Origin: Salinispora pacifica CNR114 | GTDB taxonomy: Bacteria > Actinomycetota > Actinomycetes > Mycobacteriales > Micromonosporaceae | Length of the DNA: 64,000 nucleotides | Direction: 5' to 3' | Assembly: GCF_000514775.1 (NCBI RefSeq) | Contig: NZ_AZWO01000014.1 | Location: 86,068-150,067, forward strand | Shown here: in pieces, positions 9,082 to 18,884 of the stretch | How positions within the stretch are numbered: the first letter of the stretch is position 1 | Layout: each line of letters starts with the position of its first letter | The notes under the pieces: model-generated | What the model was told of the DNA's origin: nothing | Databases searched by the model: none | Seen by the model: the letters and a program-made list of their open reading frames with translations, nothing else | Translations under genes and position numbers: made by a program

Positions 9082-10674
9082 TCAGGTCGCGACGTGCCCG
9101 CAGCTCACCTGGTTGCCGCCGGCCCGCTTCGCGGCGTACATCGCGCGGTCGGCATCAGCCAGCGACATCCCGAGTGAATGGGCGGCTCCACTGGCGACCC
9201 CGACGCTGACCCCCGTCCGCCACGGCGTCAGTCCGCGCACGGCGGCGACGGCCCGACGGGCAACCTGTTCCGCGGCGGCGCAGTCAGCACCGGGGAGAAT
9301 GGCGACGAACTCGTCGCCGCCCAGCCGGGCCACGAAGTCGCCCCGGCGGACGCTGGTCGTCAGCGCCTGCGCCACCGCGCGCAGCACCTCGTCCCCAGCG
9401 GCGTGCCCCTGCGAGTCGTTGATCCGCTTGAAACAGTCGACGTCCAGGGTGAGCACCGCGACCCGGTCGTCGTCGACGGTGCCCGGGTCCGCCAGCTTCC
9501 GCAGGAAGTTGTCGAGGCCCCGCCGGTTCGCCACCCCGGTCAGCGGATCGGTCCGTGCCGCCCGCTCGGCCTGCTCGTGCTGCCACCGCAGGACGTCGTA
9601 CGACTGCATCGACACCGCCGCGTGCAGCCAGCGGTGCCGTTGGCGCCACAGCAGCTCCGCGAGCGCGTCGCCGTAGGTGAGTCCCGGCCCGGCATCGCGT
9701 GCACCATTCTTGGCCAGCAACACCGCGTGTGTCCGGTGCAACGCCGCCGACACCAGCCAGGCGACGTCGGATGACAGGTCGACGACGGCCTCCTCGATGA
9801 CGCGCAGGGCTTCGTCCAGCCGACCGGAGCGGTTGAGCGCGACCGCGTGGAAAGGCCGGCACAGCAGCACCTCCGCCTGCTGCGCGGGCACGCCGAACGC
9901 CTGGAGTTGGGCGATGCACCGAGGGATGTCATCGGCCGCGCCGGTCGGATCCCGGCCTTCGGCACGCGCGGACGCCGCGAAGAGTAACCCCAGGTGCCGC
10001 CACACCTCCGCCTTCGGCCCTGAGGCCTCCGCCGCCGCCCGTACCGCGTAGTCCTCGGCCGCCGTGAGATGCTGCTCCGCCTCCGCCACCTGGCCGACCT
10101 GGTACAGCTCCAGGGCCCACGTCAGGTTACTTTCGGCGAGGTTGCACAGCCACATCGCCCGGTTGCCGTTGTCCGGGTACGTCGCCTGAAGGGTGGATTC
10201 GTACGCCGCCTGGAACTGGGGCTCGGCCAGCTCGTACAGGCGCAGCTGCGCGTACCCGATTGCGATCCCGGTGTGGGCGTTTCCCGCGATCACGGGGTCG
10301 GGTTCGCCGGCGAGCAGAGCGGTCTCCGCGGTGACCAGATCCCGGAGCACCGCGACGATGTCGTGCTCGCGGATGTCCAGGTCGCCGAGACGCAGCCGCC
10401 GGATGGCGCGCAGCGACAGCGCGCACGAACGCCATCCCACGCTGTGCTCGCGGTCGGCGGCGGCCAGCATCAGGTCGGCTGCGGTGACAGCGCCCCGCAG
10501 GTCACCCAGTCGGGTCAACGCCACAACGCGCGCGAAGTGCATCGCGGCTGGGCCGTCGCAGATGTCCCCGGTCGGTGTCCGCAGCGCGGACTCGGCGGCC
10601 ACCAGCACCTGGGCCGCGCCGCCGGCCTGTGCCTCCTCGAGGAGGCACAGGGCCCGGAGGGTGACGTCGTCCAT
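9082..10674 (-). CDS. Diguanylate cyclase with N-terminal TPR-like region
   Basis: A 530-residue soluble protein. The C-terminal third is a GGDEF domain: TDPLTGVANRRGLDNFL opens it and the active-site loop ARLGGDEFVAIL is intact, so it should make c-di-GMP from two GTP. The N-terminal 350 residues are Ala/Leu-rich helical repeats resembling tetratricopeptide repeats, a likely ligand or partner-binding sensor. No membrane segment and no EAL domain. The ATG at 10672-10674 follows GAGGAG. It is preceded by a 440-nt gap and appears monocistronic. Confidence 0.88.
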   Translation of the reverse strand: MDDVTLRALCLLEEAQAGGAAQVLVAAESALRTPTGDICDGPAAMHFARVVALTRLGDLRGAVTAADLMLAAADREHSVGWRSCALSLRAIRRLRLGDLDIREHDIVAVLRDLVTAETALLAGEPDPVIAGNAHTGIAIGYAQLRLYELAEPQFQAAYESTLQATYPDNGNRAMWLCNLAESNLTWALELYQVGQVAEAEQHLTAAEDYAVRAAAEASGPKAEVWRHLGLLFAASARAEGRDPTGAADDIPRCIAQLQAFGVPAQQAEVLLCRPFHAVALNRSGRLDEALRVIEEAVVDLSSDVAWLVSAALHRTHAVLLAKNGARDAGPGLTYGDALAELLWRQRHRWLHAAVSMQSYDVLRWQHEQAERAARTDPLTGVANRRGLDNFLRKLADPGTVDDDRVAVLTLDVDCFKRINDSQGHAAGDEVLRAVAQALTTSVRRGDFVARLGGDEFVAILPGADCAAAEQVARRAVAAVRGLTPWRTGVSVGVASGAAHSLGMSLADADRAMYAAKRAGGNQVSCGHVAT

Positions 10675-11114
10675 CCGGTCTCCTCAGAACAGCCCGATGC
10701 TAGCGGCAACGACCCCGTTTTGGCACCGCAACCATGATCCCGTCGGCCCGGTTCGCGGTCGAGCGACGTCGGATTCCCGTCACTTGGTGCCTGGCCTCGA
10801 CAAAGCGCCGACGGCGCCGGCTTACGACAGCCCGATGATGTCCCTCGACCGCAGAACCCATCACGGCCGAACATGACCGCCAAGCCCGGGCGGCACCACC
10901 ACCTCAAGGTCATCCTTTGGGTACGCGTGGTCGAACACCGCGTTAGCGTCACCCTGATCGGGCTTTCCGCACCCGCTGCTCTCGTTGGCGCCACCCTGCC
11001 CACGAACCCAGGTACGCCTGGGCCGACGACCCCAACGGCCGCGACTTCCATGGCATCCGACCAGGTGCAGCGACAGGTCGGTAGCACCCGTCAGTCAGCC
11101 GCCTGAGACGCGGA
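10675..11114. other. Intergenic region, no gene seen
   Basis: About 440 nt between the GGDEF gene and the CRP-family gene, both on the minus strand. It must contain the GGDEF promoter and any terminator of the cyclase-CRP pair. Frames here are short, overlap each other and lack ribosome-binding sites. I saw no clear hairpin or tRNA. Confidence 0.5.
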
Positions 11115-11786
11115 TCAGTCCGGCGCGCACCCGGCCGCCCGCCGCCGCAACGCGTCGAGGTCGAACACCACGACCGAAAGGCGACTGGTGCGCACCCAGC
11201 CCGAGTCACGCAACACACGCAGGGACTTGGTGACGGCCTCCCGTGACGCGCCGATCCAGCCGGCCAGCTCGTCCTGGGACAGCCGGACGGCGACGTGGAT
11301 ACCGTTGTCCACCGGGGTGCCGAACCGTTCGGCCAGTTCCACCAGGCGAGCCGCCACGCGGCCGGTACTGTCCTGGACGCCGAACTCGATTCGTTTGCGG
11401 TCGGCGTCACGCAACCGTTCCGCGAGCAGCCGCATGAGTTGGAAGGCGACGCGGCCCTGTTGTTGTAGGTACTCCTGGAATCCGGCCGGTGACATGACGA
11501 GTGTGGTGACCGGGTCCAGCGCCTGCACGGTTGCTGAGCGTGGTAGACGGTCTACTGCGGACAGCTCGCCGAGGAGTGCTCCGGGCCCGCGTACCGCGAG
11601 CAGGATCTCGGTGCCGGAGGCGCTGTGGCAGGAGGCTTTGACCCGGCCGGCTACGAGGGCGGCGACCCATCCTGATTGGTCGCCTTCGTGGAAGAGGACG
11701 TCGCCGCGTTGCCAGTGACGGATGGTGGCGCGTTGGCGGAAGGCGTCACGTTCGCCGTTGGTCAGGGTGCTCCAGAATTCGTTCAC
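11115..11786 (-). CDS. CRP/FNR-family transcriptional regulator
   Basis: A 223-residue regulator. The N-terminal half is a cyclic-nucleotide-binding beta-roll (GDVLFHEGDQSGWVAALVAG) with a phosphate-cassette-like stretch LLGELSAVDRLPRSATVQA, close to the GELAL-RSATV pattern of cAMP binders. The C-terminal half is a winged helix with recognition helix SQDELAGWIGASREAVTKSLRVL. The GTG at 11784-11786 overlaps the stop of the cyclase gene (GTGA), so the two are translationally coupled. A coupled cyclase and cAMP-type regulator suggests a dedicated signalling pair. The ligand being cAMP is inference. Confidence 0.88.
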   Translation of the reverse strand: MNEFWSTLTNGERDAFRQRATIRHWQRGDVLFHEGDQSGWVAALVAGRVKASCHSASGTEILLAVRGPGALLGELSAVDRLPRSATVQALDPVTTLVMSPAGFQEYLQQQGRVAFQLMRLLAERLRDADRKRIEFGVQDSTGRVAARLVELAERFGTPVDNGIHVAVRLSQDELAGWIGASREAVTKSLRVLRDSGWVRTSRLSVVVFDLDALRRRAAGCAPD

Positions 11787-13543
11787 TGCTGCACCTGTAC
11801 TGCGTAGGCCCGGACCAGGCCGGTTCGTCCCTTGACGGTGAGGTCCCCGAGTGGCTCGACCGGGACCTGTGTGTGGGTGGCTCGCCACGTGGAATCGCCG
11901 ATGACGATCTGGCCGGGGTCGGCCATCGTTTGCAGTCGGGCGGCCACGTTGACCGCGTCGCCCATCGCGTTGAAGCCGCGTAGCTGGTCACTGCCGATGT
12001 TACCGACCAGCGCCGGGCCGGTGTTCACGCCGATGCGGAACCGCGGCCAGTCGGGGTGGCCGGCGGCGATCTCGTCCACGGCGCGGCGCATCTGGGTCGC
12101 CGCGCGTACCGCTCGTAGCGCGTGGTCGGGCTGCCGGGCTGGGGCGTTGAACAGGGCCAGTAGGGCGTCGCCGACGAACTGCACCACGGTGCCGCCGTTG
12201 TCGAGGATGCAGGGAACCGCTACCCCGTGGTAGCGGTTGAGCATGGCCACGATCTCCGCGGGTTCGGCCGCCTCAGAAAACGTGGTGAACCCACGCAGGT
12301 CGGCGAAGAGGGCCGTCACCTCGACAACCGAGCCACCCAACGCCGCCTGGTCCGGGTCGGCGATCAACGCGGCCGCGACATCCGGCGACAGGTAGTGCCG
12401 AAACAGGGTACCCAGCCGGCGGCTGACCTCCCGCTCCGCCGACAACGCCTGTGCGGCGCGTTCCAGCACCGCGGTCTGCCGCTCGGTCAGCCCGAACCGC
12501 TCCCCCAACCCGGCCGCGACCGGGCCGATGTCACCGGTACCGTCACGTTCCCGCTCGGCGAGCGCGGATACCAGTTCCTCCAACGCCGCACTGTACTCGG
12601 CCCGAACCGCCCGGATGGTCTGGTCCAACGCCAACCCGTCGAACAAGCCGGCAGACGAACCCTCACGACGGTACTGGACAAACGCGCTGTAGCCGACAAA
12701 CCCGAACGCCAACGCCAGCAGCACATGCCACTGCCACCACGACAACGCCCACTTGTCGGCCAGCACCACCGTCACCATCGCCTCAGCGAGCAACACGAAC
12801 GCCGTGATCACACTGATCAACATCGCCGACGGCTGACGCCGATACAGCAGGAAGTACCGCACCGCGGCGACCAACAGCAACGCCACCGACACGGGCGCCA
12901 ACCAGGCTAGCCACGCGTCCTCCACCGCCGGGTCCGGCCGATCCGACAACGGCGGCATATCCAGCAACGACACCACGCCCCACAGGGCGAGGATCACCGC
13001 CAGCTCACCCCAGAAGACATGCCGCGCGCGTAGGATCGCCGCGCCCCGCCGGCCATCCAACGGCAGCGACGAGGCCACCGCGAACACGGCGGCGAAAGCC
13101 AGCCCCACCGGTTGCGCCAACTCGAACCCGAGATTCGGATGCTCCACCAGCACCTGCGGCGTGGCCAACCCGTGCAACACAAAAAACCCGGCGCTGGCCA
13201 CAAACGCCAATGACACGAGGAACAGTCGCGCGTCATGCCGCCGATGCGCCGCCGCGCTGACCATGACGCCGAGCACCAGGTTCACCAGCGCCACCGCAAC
13301 GATCAAATAGAAATGACCCAACGGGTCATGCCAGTGCACATCAGCCTGCGGACGCGCCACCAGCAGCCACAACCCCAGAAGCGGCAGCGCCATGTGAAAC
13401 ACCCAGACCAGAGCCCGCACCGGCACCGCAACCTGGCGGCCTCGACGACGAGCCGGCCGCGGACGACGCCACCGCCGAGCCAACGAAACGGGAGACCCGG
13501 TCAGCTGTCGCCACACACGCTCACCATACGTGCCCCACAACAC
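11783..13543 (-). CDS. Membrane class III adenylate/guanylate cyclase
   Basis: About 586 residues. The N-terminal half has seven or eight hydrophobic segments (for example ALPLLGLWLLVA and FYLIVAVALVNLVLGVMVSA). A coiled-coil-like linker follows (VSALAERERD onward), then a class III catalytic domain: VTALFADLRGFTTFSE carries the metal aspartates, FVGDALLALFNAP the second one, and FRIGVNTGPALVGNIGSDQLRGFNAMGDAVNVAARLQ the substrate and transition-state residues. Start is uncertain: I use the GTG at 13543; a GTG at 13621 would add one more membrane segment but overlaps the divergent secreted-protein gene. Translationally coupled to the CRP-family gene. Confidence 0.85.
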   Translation of the reverse strand: MLWGTYGERVWRQLTGSPVSLARRWRRPRPARRRGRQVAVPVRALVWVFHMALPLLGLWLLVARPQADVHWHDPLGHFYLIVAVALVNLVLGVMVSAAAHRRHDARLFLVSLAFVASAGFFVLHGLATPQVLVEHPNLGFELAQPVGLAFAAVFAVASSLPLDGRRGAAILRARHVFWGELAVILALWGVVSLLDMPPLSDRPDPAVEDAWLAWLAPVSVALLLVAAVRYFLLYRRQPSAMLISVITAFVLLAEAMVTVVLADKWALSWWQWHVLLALAFGFVGYSAFVQYRREGSSAGLFDGLALDQTIRAVRAEYSAALEELVSALAERERDGTGDIGPVAAGLGERFGLTERQTAVLERAAQALSAEREVSRRLGTLFRHYLSPDVAAALIADPDQAALGGSVVEVTALFADLRGFTTFSEAAEPAEIVAMLNRYHGVAVPCILDNGGTVVQFVGDALLALFNAPARQPDHALRAVRAATQMRRAVDEIAAGHPDWPRFRIGVNTGPALVGNIGSDQLRGFNAMGDAVNVAARLQTMADPGQIVIGDSTWRATHTQVPVEPLGDLTVKGRTGLVRAYAVQVQQ

Positions 13544-13610
13544 CCACCACCCGACGGCTATGGGTACTAGTACGCAGACTGGCGCGCCGAACGAGCGTTG
13601 ACTACCCAGC

Positions 13611-14249
13611 GTGAAACCCACTCCGCTGTTAACACTGCTCGGCGGCGTCACGCTCGGCGCGGTTGTGCTCGCGCTCAGCGTGCACGCCACCGGTGGGAAC
13701 GACGAGCCACCAGTCCCGGCCGCCGCCCCCACCGCCACCGCCGTCGCGGGAGCATCCGCCGCACCATCGCCATCCCCGACCCAAACACCCATCAACGCCA
13801 CCTGGGCAGGACGACTGACCGCCGGCACACTCGCGATCTCGGTACAGGACGGCGTCGCGGTGGCCTACCTGTGCGACGGTGCCGCGATCGAGGCGTGGCT
13901 TCAGGGCACCGCCGCGGGCGGACGACTCGACCTGGCTGGCCGTGCCGGCGAGACGCTCAGCGGCACGTTCGGCGAGGGACAGGCCAGCGGCCAAATCAAG
14001 ATCGACGACCAGGTCCTACCGTTCACCGTGACAGCGGTCACAGCGCCGTCCGGCCTCTACCGGGCCGCCGCGACGGTGCGCGGCGCGCAGGTCGACGGCG
14101 GGTGGATCGTGCTCGCCGACGGCACCCAGGTCGGCCTGGTCACTGTGGACGGAATCGCCCAACCCGCGCCACCACTGGACACCGCCACCGGCCGGGTCAC
14201 CGTCGACGGCGATGTGCTCACCCCGACCCGCCCCAGGGAGTTGTCGTGA
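13611..14249 (+). CDS. Secreted protein of unknown function, first of a Rieske gene set
   Basis: A 212-residue protein with an N-terminal signal or anchor ([21 protein letters not shown]), then a Pro/Ala/Thr-rich linker and a beta-rich domain ([26 protein letters not shown]). I do not recognise the family. It starts with GTG and no clear ribosome-binding site, so it may be leaderless. Its stop overlaps the start of the next membrane protein (GTGA), and that one overlaps the Rieske gene in the same way, so the three are one operon divergent from the nucleotide cyclase. Confidence 0.75.
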   Translation: MKPTPLLTLLGGVTLGAVVLALSVHATGGNDEPPVPAAAPTATAVAGASAAPSPSPTQTPINATWAGRLTAGTLAISVQDGVAVAYLCDGAAIEAWLQGTAAGGRLDLAGRAGETLSGTFGEGQASGQIKIDDQVLPFTVTAVTAPSGLYRAAATVRGAQVDGGWIVLADGTQVGLVTVDGIAQPAPPLDTATGRVTVDGDVLTPTRPRELS

Positions 14250-14842
14250 CCACCCGCAACGAGATTACGACGGACCGCACCGTCGACGAGGGCGCGGGGC
14301 GCACTGGCGGCACCAGCCAGCTGACGCTGCTCGGTGTCCCGTTCCTGATCGGCGCCACGGTCGCGGTGACCCTCGGGGTCTACGGCGGTCTGCACGAGCC
14401 AACCGGTGTCGCGGTGAACGTGGGCGGCTTCTCCAGTCCACAGACAGTCAAGGTGTGGCTCGCCACCGGCGTGGCCGTGCTCGCGGTGACTCAGCTGCTG
14501 TCCGCGCTGTCGATGTGGGGCAAACTCGGCTCACTGGCTCCCAGTTGGGCCGCACTCGTACATCGTTGGTCGGGGCGACTGGCGTTCCTGCTCGCTGTCC
14601 CCGTGGCGATCCACTGCCTGTACGCGCTCGGTTTCGCCACCTACGACCTGCGCGTCGTGGCGCACGGGCTGCTCGGCTGCTTCTTCTTCGGCGCCTTCAC
14701 GGTCAAGATGCTCGCCCTACCGAAGCCGGGCCTGCCTGGTTGGGCCCTGCCGGTGCTGGGCGGCACCGTGTTCACCGCCCTGATCGCGCTGTGGTTTACG
14801 TCATCGTTCTGGTACTTCACCACGATCGGAGTCACGCTGTGA
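14246..14842 (+). CDS. Six-helix membrane protein (DUF6529-like)
   Basis: A 198-residue integral membrane protein with about six hydrophobic segments: [91 protein letters not shown]. The conserved histidines ([25 protein letters not shown]) are spaced as in haem-binding cytochrome b-like membrane proteins, which would fit a redox partner for the Rieske protein encoded next; that haem role is inference. The GTG at 14246 overlaps the previous stop and follows CAGGGAG. It is often found next to Rieske lipoproteins in actinomycetes, as I recall the family. Confidence 0.75.
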   Translation: MTTRNEITTDRTVDEGAGRTGGTSQLTLLGVPFLIGATVAVTLGVYGGLHEPTGVAVNVGGFSSPQTVKVWLATGVAVLAVTQLLSALSMWGKLGSLAPSWAALVHRWSGRLAFLLAVPVAIHCLYALGFATYDLRVVAHGLLGCFFFGAFTVKMLALPKPGLPGWALPVLGGTVFTALIALWFTSSFWYFTTIGVTL

Positions 14843-15462
14843 GCGAATCGAGGACGGCCGCCGGCAGGCCCGGTGGCGAATTGGCCGGAAACGCCCGGCC
14901 GGCAACCGAGGTCGGCAGCAAGGTGCACGGCCCCGACGGCCTGGGCCCAGAAGTGACCACCTGCCCCGACCTACCCGACGGTCAAAACCGCGGGCGACCA
15001 GGAGGATGCACATCGCGGCGACGGTGGCTGGCCGGGGTGGGCGCGACCGGGGCGGTCATCCTGAGCGGTTGTGCCACCTACGGCAACTCCGCGCCGGCCA
15101 CGAATGGCGGCGGGAACACCGGTGGTGGTGACGGCACAGCAGCGGGCGGCGACGCGCCGGACGCGGCCAGCGGTGGGCAGGTGCTGACACAGGCAGCCGA
15201 AGTCCCGGTCGGCGGCGGCATGATCCTCGCCGACGCCGGCGTGGTCATCACCCAACCGCAGGAGGGCACGTTCAAGGGATTCTCGGCGACCTGTACGCAC
15301 CAGGGCTGCACCGTGGCCGAGGTGTCCGACGGGACGATCAACTGTCCTTGCCACGGCAGCAGGTTCTCGGTGGCCGACGGCTCCGTGGTGGGCGGGCCAG
15401 CTCCGCGCAGCCTCGACCCACGTGACCTCGTCGTCGAGGGCAGCGACATTCGCCTGGCCTGA
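14839..15462 (+). CDS. Rieske [2Fe-2S] lipoprotein with twin-arginine signal
   Basis: A 207-residue protein. Residues about 58-76 ([20 protein letters not shown]) form a Tat-type signal ending in a lipobox cysteine, so it would be exported folded and anchored outside the membrane. A Gly/Ala-rich linker follows. The Rieske domain has both cluster motifs, CTHQGC and CPCHGSRF, giving the Cys-His pairs that bind [2Fe-2S]. The N-terminal 55 residues before the signal are unusually long, so translation might start further in. GTG at 14839 overlaps the preceding stop. Likely a small electron-transfer module with the two upstream proteins. Confidence 0.88.
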   Translation: MSESRTAAGRPGGELAGNARPATEVGSKVHGPDGLGPEVTTCPDLPDGQNRGRPGGCTSRRRWLAGVGATGAVILSGCATYGNSAPATNGGGNTGGGDGTAAGGDAPDAASGGQVLTQAAEVPVGGGMILADAGVVITQPQEGTFKGFSATCTHQGCTVAEVSDGTINCPCHGSRFSVADGSVVGGPAPRSLDPRDLVVEGSDIRLA

Positions 15463-15511
15463 TGAGCTGCGCACTGCGGGCCGTGCAGATCCCTGATTCG
15501 GGCGGGCGCCA

Positions 15512-15546
15512 CCCAGGGCGCCTGCCGTTTTGGCAGGCGCCTGGGG
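15512..15546 (+). terminator. GC-rich hairpin after the Rieske gene
   Basis: The arms GCGCCTGCC and GGCAGGCGC pair around the loop GTTTT and, past a one-base bulge, continue with CCCAGG/CCTGGG. It lies 50 nt after the Rieske stop and 20 nt before the IniA-like start, so it could terminate the first operon or attenuate the second. Confidence 0.6.
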
Positions 15547-15565
15547 GCACGAGGAGAGCACGACG

Positions 15566-17377
15566 ATGACGGCATCGGAGACGGCAGCGACGGGCGTGAT
15601 CGAACGGACAGCGCAACTGGTGGACCACGCCCTGCGTGCCTGTGAGGCTTACCAACGCGCAGACCTCGCCACCCGGCTGCGGCAGGCCCGGCGCCGCCTG
15701 TACGCCACCGACGTGCACGTGGTGGTGGTCGGCGAGTTCAAGAAGGGGAAGAGCTCCCTGGTGAACGCGCTGGTCGGCACTGATCTGTGCCCGGTTAACG
15801 ACGGTCCTGCCACCGCGGTTCCCACCCAGGTGCGCTATGGCGAACAGGTGGCCGCGGTGTTGCTGCGCGAGGGTGAACCGCCGGCACGGGAACCGATCGC
15901 AGTGGAGGACATCCGCGGACACGTGGTGGAGACCGATGCCGGGTCTGGTTCCACGCCGCCACGCGCGATCGAGGTGAGCCTGCCCCGCAGGCTGCTCGCC
16001 GGTGGCCTGGTCCTGGTCGACACGCCCGGCGTGGGTGGCCTCAACTCCGCCCACGCGACGGCCAGCCTGGCGGCGACCTCGATGGCCAACGCGGTCGTCT
16101 TCGTCACGGACGCGTCGCAGGAGCTGACCCGCACCGAGGTCGACGTCCTGTACCGGGTGCGGGAGTTGTGTCCCACCGTCATCTGCGTCATGACGAAGAC
16201 CGACTTCTATCCGGCCTGGCGCAGGGTCCGCGACCTCAACCAGCGGCACGTCGGCACCGACTTCCCGATAATGGCGGTGTCCTCGACGCTGCGGTCCCGT
16301 GCGGTAGCTGTCGGAGACAAGGACCTCAACCGCGAGTCCGGCTTCGGGGACCTGGTCACGTTTGTCGCCGACCGGGTTGGCGCGTCGGCGGCGAAGCGTC
16401 TGGCGGCCGAGTGCGCCGCGGACGTCGCGAATGCGATGGATCAGATCAGCGCCCAGTTCCGGGCCGAACGGGCGACGCTGGCTGACCCGGATGCCGCCCA
16501 ACAAATCATCGACGACCTCGCCGCCACCCGAGCCCAGACCGAAGCCCTGCGAGGCGCCGCGGCCCGGTGGAGCCAGACGCTCAATGACGGAATTCTCGAC
16601 CTGACCGCGGATGTCGATCATGATTTGCGCAGCCGGATACGACAGGTGGTCGAGGACTCGGACGACATGATCGCCGACATCGACCCGGCCGACTCGTGGG
16701 ACTCGGTGGAGACATGGCTACAGTCGCGAATCGCCGCCGAGGCCCTGGCGAACTACACCATGCTGCGCGACCGCGCTGAGGAACTCAGCTGGGAGGTTGC
16801 CGACCACTTCCGGAAGGCATCCGGAACGGCGCTCGAACAGCTCGCCGTCCACGACCCGAGCCGGCTGACGGCCCAGGCCGGCGAGCACAAGGATCTCGAC
16901 CTGACCAAGATGAAGGTCGGAAAGCAGGCCATGGTGGCATTGAAGAACGCGTACACCGGCGGTCTGATGTTCACGATGCTCGGCAGCCTGCTGGGACTGG
17001 GCCTGGGACCGATCGGGCTCGGCATCGGGCTCATCATGGGTCACAAGGGTCTGCGCGACGAAAAGAAGCGCCAGCTGCAGAACCGGCGCAACCAGGCGAA
17101 GAACTCGGTGCGGCGCTACTGCGACGAGGTCAACTTCGTCGTCGGAAAGGACTCCCGGGACACGCTGCGCCGAATCCAGCGACAGCTGCGCGACCACTAT
17201 GCCGCCCTGGCCGAGGATCTCAACAAGTCCACCGCCGAGGCGCTGAGGGCCGCCACCGACGCGGCAAAGACCACCAAGACCAACCGGGCGGCCCGCCTGC
17301 GGGACCTCGATGCGGAGCTGGCTCGACTGGCGAAGGTGCGGCAGCTGGCCGGTGCGATCACGGAGGGTACGGCATGA
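15566..17377 (+). CDS. Dynamin-like GTPase, IniA-like
   Basis: A 603-residue bacterial dynamin family protein. The G domain has G1 GEFKKGKSS at about residues 57-65, G3 LVDTPGVGG and G4 TKTD (CVMTKTDFYP). A long helical region follows with a hydrophobic paddle-like segment GGLMFTMLGSLLGLGLGPIGLGIGLIMG near residues 468-495, then a charged helical tail. Mycobacterial IniA has this architecture and remodels membranes; membrane binding here is inferred from the hydrophobic segment. ATG at 15566 follows GAGGAG; 12 upstream codons are ignored. It overlaps the second GTPase gene by 4 nt, matching the paired iniA-iniC layout. Confidence 0.85.
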   Translation: MTASETAATGVIERTAQLVDHALRACEAYQRADLATRLRQARRRLYATDVHVVVVGEFKKGKSSLVNALVGTDLCPVNDGPATAVPTQVRYGEQVAAVLLREGEPPAREPIAVEDIRGHVVETDAGSGSTPPRAIEVSLPRRLLAGGLVLVDTPGVGGLNSAHATASLAATSMANAVVFVTDASQELTRTEVDVLYRVRELCPTVICVMTKTDFYPAWRRVRDLNQRHVGTDFPIMAVSSTLRSRAVAVGDKDLNRESGFGDLVTFVADRVGASAAKRLAAECAADVANAMDQISAQFRAERATLADPDAAQQIIDDLAATRAQTEALRGAAARWSQTLNDGILDLTADVDHDLRSRIRQVVEDSDDMIADIDPADSWDSVETWLQSRIAAEALANYTMLRDRAEELSWEVADHFRKASGTALEQLAVHDPSRLTAQAGEHKDLDLTKMKVGKQAMVALKNAYTGGLMFTMLGSLLGLGLGPIGLGIGLIMGHKGLRDEKKRQLQNRRNQAKNSVRRYCDEVNFVVGKDSRDTLRRIQRQLRDHYAALAEDLNKSTAEALRAATDAAKTTKTNRAARLRDLDAELARLAKVRQLAGAITEGTA

Positions 17378-18879
17378 CCAGGCCGATCCCCACGAACCTG
17401 CTGGACCGCACCCGCGCGGCGCTGAACCGCGCGATAGGTGTCTATCGTGGCACAGCGGACGAGCCGCAGCTGACCGCGATCCGCGACCGCCTCGACGAGC
17501 CGCTGCGGGTGGCCATCGCCGGCCGGGTGAAGGCCGGCAAGTCGACGCTGCTCAACGCCCTGGTCGGAGAACGACTGGCGCCGACCGACACGGGCGAGTG
17601 CACCCGCGTCGTGACCTGGTACGCCGACGGCCACACCTACCGGGTCACCGCGCACGTCGCTGACCAACCTCCAGCGCAACTGCGGTTCAGCCGTGACGAC
17701 GGCGCCATCGAGATCGACCTCGCTGGCCGGGCACCGGAGGAGATCGACCACCTCACCGTGACCTGGCCCTCGCAGGCCCTGAGAACCACCACGCTGGTCG
17801 ACACCCCCGGCATCGGATCCCTGACCGATCGGGTGTCCCGACGGTCCTGGGAACTGCTCGCCGCCGACGGCGCGGCGGAGGAAGCGATGCCAACCGACGC
17901 GGTGCTCTATCTCATGCGGCACGTGCACGCCTCCGATATGGAATTTCTCAAGGCTTTTCGGGACAGTGAGGTGTCTCAGCCCAATCCGATAAATGCTGTC
18001 GGTGTCCTGTCCCGCGCCGATGAGATCGGGGTCGGCCGGATCGATTCGATGGCGTCGGCGCAACGCATTGCCGCACACCTGACAATGGACCCGAGAATCC
18101 GACGGATGGTGCAGACCGTCGTACCCGTTGCCGGCTTGTTGGCCGAGACTGCGGCGACGCTCACCGAGGCCGAGATGGAGCGGCTGCGACGCATCGCGAA
18201 GCTGGCGCCCCGCGATGTCGAGGCGCTGCTGCTGTCCGCCGACCGGTTCCGAGAATCGATGCCGGAACTGGGGCTGCCCCTGATCGAGCGAGACGTGCTG
18301 CTGGAGCGGTTCGGCCTCTACGGCCTACGACTGGCGGCGGCGATAGTCCGACAACGAGTGGCGCGGACCGCCGCCGAGCTGGCCCGGGAGCTGTCGGAGC
18401 GAAGTGGCCTGGTCGAGCTCAGGGCGGTGCTCAACTCACTGTTCTTCGCACGGCGCGACGTGCTCAAGAGCCGATCGGCACTGCTGGCCATTGACGCCCT
18501 CACCCGCACCCGCCCCGCACCGGGTAGCGAGGCGACCGCGGCCGAGGTGGAGGAGATCTTGGCTGGCGCGCACCCCTTCAGCGAGCTGCGGGTGCTGACC
18601 TCGGTGCGGGCTGGCTGGGTCACCGGCAAGCCCGCCGTCATTGACGACTTGGAGCGGCTCATCGGCGGTCAGGGTGTTGCGCCGCACGTCCGGGTGGGTC
18701 TGGAGCCGGACGCGTCGCCGCAGGAACTGACGTCGGCGGTCCACGCCGCGCTCGAACGTTGGCAGATCCGGAGCGAAAGCCCGATGACCAGCCGTGAGAT
18801 GGCGATTGCCGGCCGGATCGCCGTCCGCTCCTGCGAGGGGATGCTTGCCGCCCTGACCGGCGGCGGCCGGGGCGAATGA
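17374..18879 (+). CDS. Dynamin-like GTPase, IniC-like
   Basis: A 501-residue partner GTPase. G1 is IAGRVKAGKST at residues 48-58, the switch threonine lies in the TDTGECTRVVTWY stretch, and G3 is TTLVDTPGIGS; the G4 motif is degenerate (LSRADE), as in IniC-type proteins. The rest is helical with no hydrophobic paddle, so it likely acts as a soluble partner of the IniA-like protein. ATG overlaps the IniA-like stop (ATGA). In mycobacteria iniA and iniC are co-transcribed and respond to cell-wall stress; the same use here is inference. Confidence 0.82.
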   Translation: MTRPIPTNLLDRTRAALNRAIGVYRGTADEPQLTAIRDRLDEPLRVAIAGRVKAGKSTLLNALVGERLAPTDTGECTRVVTWYADGHTYRVTAHVADQPPAQLRFSRDDGAIEIDLAGRAPEEIDHLTVTWPSQALRTTTLVDTPGIGSLTDRVSRRSWELLAADGAAEEAMPTDAVLYLMRHVHASDMEFLKAFRDSEVSQPNPINAVGVLSRADEIGVGRIDSMASAQRIAAHLTMDPRIRRMVQTVVPVAGLLAETAATLTEAEMERLRRIAKLAPRDVEALLLSADRFRESMPELGLPLIERDVLLERFGLYGLRLAAAIVRQRVARTAAELARELSERSGLVELRAVLNSLFFARRDVLKSRSALLAIDALTRTRPAPGSEATAAEVEEILAGAHPFSELRVLTSVRAGWVTGKPAVIDDLERLIGGQGVAPHVRVGLEPDASPQELTSAVHAALERWQIRSESPMTSREMAIAGRIAVRSCEGMLAALTGGGRGE

Positions 18880-18884
18880 ACCGG

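Noticed and set aside
13598..14245. N-terminal extension of the membrane protein gene
   Set aside because: It overlaps the secreted-protein gene in another frame; the GTG at 14246 has a good site and overlaps the stop.
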